Below, piece after piece: positions 60,338 to 64,000 of a DNA stretch of 64,000 nt (its first letter is position 1; every line of letters begins with the position of its first letter). The notes under the pieces are model-generated. The model worked only from the letters and a program-made list of their open reading frames with translations. It ran no database searches and was not told the origin of the DNA. Location of the stretch: contig NZ_JAHKQJ010000010.1 of NCBI RefSeq assembly GCF_018861045.1, positions 186,001-250,000 of the forward strand. The letters run 5' to 3'. The position numbers and the translations under genes were made by a program. This DNA is from Octadecabacter sp. B2R22. GTDB lineage: Bacteria; Pseudomonadota; Alphaproteobacteria; Rhodobacterales; Rhodobacteraceae.

Positions 60338-61717
60338 CTACGACTTCACCGTCCATCGATCAAAGTCATGGTAATGGGTATCAGGATTGATCCCAGAACA
60401 GTCAGTCATCGATTCCCACTCAGCATCATATCTCAGGGGTCGTGAACGCAGGTCTCGTGTGCGGCCCTTCAGATGTGGCATTATCTCAAATGGGGGAAGC
60501 AGGCCGTGATCTCGATGAAGTTCATACTTGTGCTCACCATCCTGCATCCCATCATCACCACGTTGATCCTGATCTGCTGCGATGTCGGCATCCGTCATTC
60601 GGATATAGTTCATCTCTGATTCAGAATACCACTTCTGTGCGTGGGAACTCTCAACAGAAAAATACATCAGCTTAGGTCCCACACGATCCACGAACTTGGC
60701 CCATTGGACGATGGCTGCATCCAAGTCGATGACAGACTGATCAAGGTAGGTGTTCATGTTGGCCCCATAGAACGCTGCGGACATACGCCGCATGAGTTCG
60801 TCAGCCTTGTCCCGTTCGCCTCCTTTGGTCTTTCGTGAGGGTGGTCTAAACAAAGCCTTCGGCACCTTGTTCATGTAGGAAAAGAGTTTGGATAATTGGT
60901 CGAGAAGTTTCTTGTTGCGCATCACCTGGTTGAACTGAACGCGGTGCCAATGTTTGTCAGATGACGGGTAGGTTTGACGAAGCCAATCTTCTAGCACCTT
61001 CCTATGTGGAACGCGGGTGAAGAAATGTCCTGTGAGCGTCCATCCACCTGCATCAGTCGCAGCAACACCAAGCTGCCTTAACAGGCTGATCGACTTGGGT
61101 TCGTTGGTCAGGTCCTCAAAAGTCTTCAGGTCGAACTCCAGGGTGCCTGTCATCATCACTCCGTGACGTTTACGCCCCATGTGCGCCACAGCAGCTTGCA
61201 TCCCCTTGTGTGCCGCTATCATAGCGTCTTCAAGCTGGTCGAGGTTTTCTGCAAAGTCGAACACAATGGTGACCAGATACAATTGCTCGGTGACCCTTGG
61301 GAAAGCATATCGACTTTGTGACGCGAACAGTTGTCGGGTCTCATGCTCATGACGCCATATCGGGCAAAGCGGGAAGTCCTTCTTCCTCATTGTCGGCTTG
61401 TCCCACATTGTATCGAGGATACGCTGGCAGTCGGGATCATCTGGGTATTTCTTTAGGGCCGTGATGACCTTTCGTGTAGCGTCGAGTTCGGTCTCAAGGT
61501 TGATCCGTTCCAGAATTTGTCCGTATTCAGTTTTCGGATGGAAGGCAGCTTTGAACTCGTCACTGAACGTGTCGTCAGTTCCCAGTTTCTTTTGGATGCG
61601 GCTAAGCTGCTGGGCATTGATGCGTTTGTTGGCAATGGCACGACCCTGCGGTGAGAATGCCATTTTGCCATCACTTCGGATTGTGTTGGTGTCTGTATCA
61701 TAGCGTTTTTTGTTCAT
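60338..61717 (-). CDS. Uncharacterised protein, possible replication-initiation type
   Basis: This protein of about 459 residues has no firm family match. The central part has an order resembling HUH-type replication/relaxase proteins: a beta strand LYLVTIVFDF (about 160), GVMMTGTLEFDLKTFEDL, GGWTLTGHFFTRVPHRKVLEDWL (one His where HUH proteins have two) and KLFSYMNKVPKALFRP (a Y-x-x-K). The N-terminus is basic; the C-terminus is acidic. No membrane segment is present. The start is uncertain; ATG 61,717 is used. It is divergent from the ribbon-helix-helix-like gene, a common layout for Rep and its regulator. Replication function is a guess. Confidence 0.5.
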   Translation of the reverse strand: MNKKRYDTDTNTIRSDGKMAFSPQGRAIANKRINAQQLSRIQKKLGTDDTFSDEFKAAFHPKTEYGQILERINLETELDATRKVITALKKYPDDPDCQRILDTMWDKPTMRKKDFPLCPIWRHEHETRQLFASQSRYAFPRVTEQLYLVTIVFDFAENLDQLEDAMIAAHKGMQAAVAHMGRKRHGVMMTGTLEFDLKTFEDLTNEPKSISLLRQLGVAATDAGGWTLTGHFFTRVPHRKVLEDWLRQTYPSSDKHWHRVQFNQVMRNKKLLDQLSKLFSYMNKVPKALFRPPSRKTKGGERDKADELMRRMSAAFYGANMNTYLDQSVIDLDAAIVQWAKFVDRVGPKLMYFSVESSHAQKWYSESEMNYIRMTDADIAADQDQRGDDGMQDGEHKYELHRDHGLLPPFEIMPHLKGRTRDLRSRPLRYDAEWESMTDCSGINPDTHYHDFDRWTVKS

Positions 61718-61786
61718 GCCCGCATTCCAACTGATGTGTCGGCGTAATATGCGATGTCGTTCATCAACCGTGCTACACCTGTTCAA

Positions 61787-61796
61787 CCTATATAGG
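61787..61796. promoter_or_regulatory. Palindrome CCTATATAGG in the Rep-like/RHH divergent promoter
   Basis: This perfect 10-bp palindrome is 70 bases upstream of the Rep-like start and 91 upstream of the small RHH-like gene. It is a possible operator for the latter. Short palindromes arise by chance, so confidence is low. Confidence 0.35.
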
Positions 61797-61887
61797 GTCG
61801 ATATGCTTTGGGGTGGAACACTTGTTGGTTTCCCGTTTCTCAATCGTTTAACATCGCATTCCCATAAATACGGGTGGAGGTATCATT

Positions 61888-62055
61888 ATGAACGATAGAA
61901 AAAACACCTTGGCAGTTCGGTCAGTCTCAGGCTTCACCTGTGAGCGATTGGATCAACTCAGATCGTATACGCGACTTACATGTGGCAGCCTCATCGACGA
62001 TGCAGTCGATGCGTTGTGGCGGGAATATGTGGCCGAGGGGCATGACCTACCGTGA
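61888..62055 (+). CDS. Small ribbon-helix-helix-like protein
   Basis: This 55-residue protein reads MNDRKNTLAVRSVSGFTCER, then LDQLRSYTRLTCGSLIDDAV, DALWREYVAEGHDLP. A short beta strand (TLAVRSVS) followed by two helices (CERLDQLRSYTRL and CGSLIDDAVDALWREYVA) is the CopG/Arc ribbon-helix-helix layout. Such proteins repress replication, partition or toxin genes. A strong ribosome site (GGTGGAGG, eight bases before the ATG) supports it. It is divergent from the possible replication gene across 170 bases. Confidence 0.7.
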   Translation: MNDRKNTLAVRSVSGFTCERLDQLRSYTRLTCGSLIDDAVDALWREYVAEGHDLP

Positions 62056-62117
62056 CAGTGATCGATGTGTCTCCAGGACTTGAAACGCCACGATTCTCAC
62101 GTAACTTGATTTCAAAG

Positions 62118-62138
62118 GACGGGGCTAGTCACCCCGTC
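62118..62138. terminator. Hairpin between the RHH-like gene and the gene at 62,223
   Basis: Perfect arms GACGGGG (62,118-62,124) and CCCCGTC (62,132-62,138) have a 7-base loop. On the minus strand it is followed by CTTTG, and no strong T-tract is present on either side. It lies between convergent genes and may serve both as a weak terminator. Confidence 0.5.
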
Positions 62139-62225
62139 TGAGGCTCTGACTCCCTCGCCTACACGCAGTTGGACACCTGCTGGGTTCCGTGTGCCCTATG
62201 ATGGTCAGGTCGAGTCAGAGCCTCA
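62139..62225. repeat. Long-range 14-bp inverted repeat overlapping a stop codon
   Basis: Arms TGAGGCTCTGACTC (62,139-62,152) and GAGTCAGAGCCTCA (62,212-62,225) are perfectly complementary and 59 bases apart. The right arm includes the stop codon of the 62,223-62,600 gene. It directly follows the GACGGGG hairpin. It could be a structured RNA, a terminator with a long loop, or the ends of a small inserted element. Confidence 0.6.
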
Positions 62226-62600
62226 CATACCGCCGTTGATCGGAATCTCACAACCAACAGCAGGTGCCAAACGGTCAATGATCTTGAGCATATCGGGGTT
62301 CCTGGTCCTCGGATCATCGACGCCATAGTCGTTGTAGACTTGTTGAATAGCCTGCTTGTGCAGCTTCACAGCCAGCAACAGCCGTGCAGTAAACCCCGTC
62401 GGCCAATCGACCGCATCAAACAATTCCACCAGCGCTGGCTCTAACAGGCGATTGTATCGGGCTTCTTCCATCAGCTTCACCTTTCGTCGGTATACGGTTG
62501 CCACGTCCATCAGGCGGCTACCAAGTTGACGCCTGATGGAGTTCTTGTGGCAAAGACGGGTGAACAACCCTGCTTTGTCCTCACCCGATACCAGCACCAT
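62223..62600 (-). CDS. Uncharacterised helical protein
   Basis: This 125-residue protein is basic and mostly helical (LFTRLCHKNSIRRQLGSRLMDVATVYRRKVKLMEEARYNRLLEPALVELFDAV, FTARLLLAVKLHKQAIQQVYNDYG). I recognise no family. The frame stays open upstream to 62,792, but that part overlaps the well-supported lipoprotein gene, so the ATG at 62,600 is used although no ribosome site is visible. It lies 41 bases after the lipoprotein gene on the same strand. Confidence 0.5.
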   Translation of the reverse strand: MVLVSGEDKAGLFTRLCHKNSIRRQLGSRLMDVATVYRRKVKLMEEARYNRLLEPALVELFDAVDWPTGFTARLLLAVKLHKQAIQQVYNDYGVDDPRTRNPDMLKIIDRLAPAVGCEIPINGGM

Positions 62601-62641
62601 ACGGCGATTTGTCAGGGCGACATCCGACCAAGCAATCGCAA

Positions 62642-62983
62642 TTACTCGATACTGTAAGTGGTTGGGGTTCCGTTCGATCCAACGATCACCAACTGATCTC
62701 CTGCGAGTGCAGCATCCTGACAAACCTCTGCCCCTGCGAACCGAGCGGGCTGTGTGAGAGTGCGGCACCACTTGCCGTTGCCGATGCGCCACGTGCCAGA
62801 AAGGGTGTCTCCACTGGCTAGGGTGCCGACCAGGGCACCGTTCGCACCCGCAGTGAGCCGTGTGTCACCCGAAACGAGTGTGCGTCCTGAGACTGCCTGT
62901 TCGATGGGGTCTGGTGTGGTGGTGGTCTCTGAACAGGCCGATACTGCGATCAAGGCGGAGAGTGTGAGGATGGTTGATTTCAT
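62642..62983 (-). CDS. Small lipoprotein with Rhodobacteraceae 'GTWR..CRTL' domain
   Basis: This 113-residue protein opens with MKSTILTLSALIAVSACSET; the lipobox is VSAC (Cys17). The C-terminal domain (about 35-113) reads TLVSGDTRLTAGANGALVGT, then LSGTWRIGNGKWCRTLTQPARFAGAEVCQ, a pattern I know from small roseobacter lipoproteins of unknown function, with two cysteines likely bonded. AAGGACACC precedes the ATG by about seven bases. The preceding gap 62,984-63,092 holds nothing recognisable. Confidence 0.75.
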   Translation of the reverse strand: MKSTILTLSALIAVSACSETTTTPDPIEQAVSGRTLVSGDTRLTAGANGALVGTLASGDTLSGTWRIGNGKWCRTLTQPARFAGAEVCQDAALAGDQLVIVGSNGTPTTYSIE

Positions 62984-63092
62984 GTGGTGTCCTTCAAGGT
63001 TGGTTTCAAAATGATCGACCTGCAGATGCTGATCAGCGGTTGTGATTCTTGTGGGTGTTGATGAGGTGGTATTCAGGGCGTCATCGCACCCT

Positions 63093-63362
63093 TCACCAGC
63101 GACACGTCGTCGATTGGAGTTCGTGGGACCCTTGGATACGATACTTGACGAAGCGGGTTGCTGTGTTGTCACCGTAGGTCTGGTAAACTTCGACCTCGAC
63201 GACATCGGAGAGGTAGACATCGTGGCCCCGTGCAATCCCGTATCGTTGGCTTTGCTCGGCCAGACAGTCTCGGACGTTTTGACGCTCCACACCTTCAGCG
63301 ATCCAGAAACCGATCCCGACGATGGCGGCACCAACGACTGCAAGTTTTATCAGACCGCTCAT
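63093..63362 (-). CDS. Small membrane-anchored protein
   Basis: This 89-residue protein has one N-terminal membrane segment (MSGLIKLAVVGAAIVGIGFWIAEG) and a short soluble part with two cysteines (RDCLAEQSQRYGIARGHDVYLSDVVEVEVYQTYGDN ... STTCRW). No family is recognised. The ATG at 63,362 has AGGAGG nine bases upstream, which decides the start over an ATG 36 bases earlier. It lies 109 bases upstream of the lipoprotein gene on the same strand. Confidence 0.65.
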   Translation of the reverse strand: MSGLIKLAVVGAAIVGIGFWIAEGVERQNVRDCLAEQSQRYGIARGHDVYLSDVVEVEVYQTYGDNTATRFVKYRIQGSHELQSTTCRW

Positions 63363-63538
63363 ATTGCTTATCGCCTCCTTGTGTGACGGATTACCCAAAC
63401 ACCCACCACCTTGTGGCTATTTTCGAATCATATACGCCACATTATGACGGTAATCTGGTCAACACGCCATTCCGCGTGGCTCTACATGGGGAGGAAAGTC
63501 AGCGACTATGACGAACAAACAACAGCAGGTAGTCGGCC

Positions 63539-63958
63539 ATGACCCGCAAAGTGCCAAACAACATCGCAAAACTCCGCAAAGACCTCGACTGGTCACAAGA
63601 CACATTGGCGGGACGGGTGAACATGTCAGTCACGCAGCTATCGCGGCTGGAGCGCGGTGTGTCATCCCTGACGCAAAACAGGATTACCGCCTTTTCACAG
63701 GTCTTCGAGGTAGAACCCTACGAACTTTTCCGCGACGCCATGTCGAAGGAGAAGATTGAATTGAACCTGATGCGTGACGTGATCGTACAGCTTGAGGAGA
63801 TGCTGTTGCGATTAGATATGTCTTTAACCCCGCAACAACGAGGGGACCTGGTGATCGAGTTGTATCGGTTAGAAACGGGTGGTCTGGATGAAGCCGACCT
63901 CAGTGAACATGTTGTGAACCTCAAGAGATTCGAAGGCATGGTGAAGGCACTTACGTAA
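63539..63958 (+). CDS. XRE-family transcriptional regulator
   Basis: This 139-residue protein has an N-terminal Cro/C1-type helix-turn-helix (residues 8-65; IAKLRKDLDWSQDTLAGRVNMSVTQLSRLERGVSSLTQNRI). A C-terminal helical part follows (IELNLMRDVIVQLEEMLLRLDMSLTPQQRGDLVIELYRLE) that probably dimerises. It is typical of phage or island regulators. Its neighbour on the left is divergent; its targets on the right lie outside the window. Confidence 0.88.
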   Translation: MTRKVPNNIAKLRKDLDWSQDTLAGRVNMSVTQLSRLERGVSSLTQNRITAFSQVFEVEPYELFRDAMSKEKIELNLMRDVIVQLEEMLLRLDMSLTPQQRGDLVIELYRLETGGLDEADLSEHVVNLKRFEGMVKALT

Positions 63959-64000
63959 GCCCCTTCACGATTTCCCTGCTGGTCGAATCTTAGCGTAGTT

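Noticed and set aside
62139-62225. Integron attC site
   Set aside because: The arms are perfect rather than imperfect, the core GTTRRRY/RYYYAAC boxes are not evident and no intI is present in the window.
62601-62792. Long form of the gene at 62,223 starting at 62,792
   Set aside because: It would overlap most of the C-terminal domain of the lipoprotein gene at 62,642-62,983, which has a lipobox, a ribosome site and a recognised domain.
63042-63386. 114-codon plus-strand open frame
   Set aside because: It is antisense to the small membrane protein at 63,093-63,362, which has an AGGAGG site and a membrane segment.

Overview
The window looks like chromosome of an alphaproteobacterium of the family Rhodobacteraceae (roseobacter group). 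The protein families and gene neighbourhoods fit that family: a roseobacter-type GT14 glycosyltransferase beside a sulfotransferase, a moxR-DUF58-DUF4159 operon, glcDEF, a DUF1127-like small protein, and short GC-rich intergenic repeats next to a 'GGGGATATTT..AACCAAAGAA' tail. This is judged from recognised families only; no database search was run, and the genus cannot be named.

Positions 1-32.6 kb are ordinary, dense chromosome. They hold a partial FadR/GntR regulator with its own operator, DNA repair (Ada-like methyltransferase, nth, polA), a PfkB kinase, a sulfotransferase/glycosyltransferase pair, an hsp20 gene behind a sigma-32-like promoter and a ROSE-like RNA thermometer, a trypsin-like protease, the glycolate oxidase operon glcD-glcE-(membrane protein)-glcF, a four-gene moxR operon, a hydroxypyruvate isomerase run, a VOC/YafY pair behind nested palindromes, and a sigma factor translationally joined to a membrane-anchored vWA protein. 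The glcD promoter and the promoter of the regulator at the left edge carry the same operator geometry (TTGGT-N11-ACCAA).

Positions 32.6-47.1 kb are looser, with several gene-free stretches of 300-600 bases full of degenerate intergenic repeats. They hold rlmF, a membrane-anchored AraC regulator, a serine hydrolase, a second trypsin-like protease, and a two-component system (7TMR-DISM histidine kinase plus LuxR-type response regulator). The two-component system is divergent from a 1371-residue type I-secreted protein combining a proprotein-convertase P domain, CARDB domains, a class 3 lipase, RTX repeats and DUF4214 domains. Their shared promoter region has a perfect 22-bp dyad and tandem 11-bp repeats.

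From 47,161 to the right edge the window is a genomic island that opens with a tyrosine recombinase. Its cargo is metal resistance in two MerR-controlled modules. One is a divalent-metal type MerR divergent from a transglutaminase-like protein, a CDF transporter and a PEMT-type methyltransferase. The other is a CueR-type regulator (Cys112 and Cys120) divergent from a glutaredoxin-MauE fusion, cytochrome c, CopC, CopD, a Tat-exported multicopper oxidase and a second cytochrome c. A Crp/Fnr regulator and a His-rich periplasmic protein follow. The far right holds mobile-element genes: a serine resolvase, an AAA_13-like ATPase that may be a defence gene, a possible replication-type protein divergent from a 55-residue ribbon-helix-helix-like protein, small lipoprotein/membrane genes and an XRE regulator. 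The right end of the island is not in the window.
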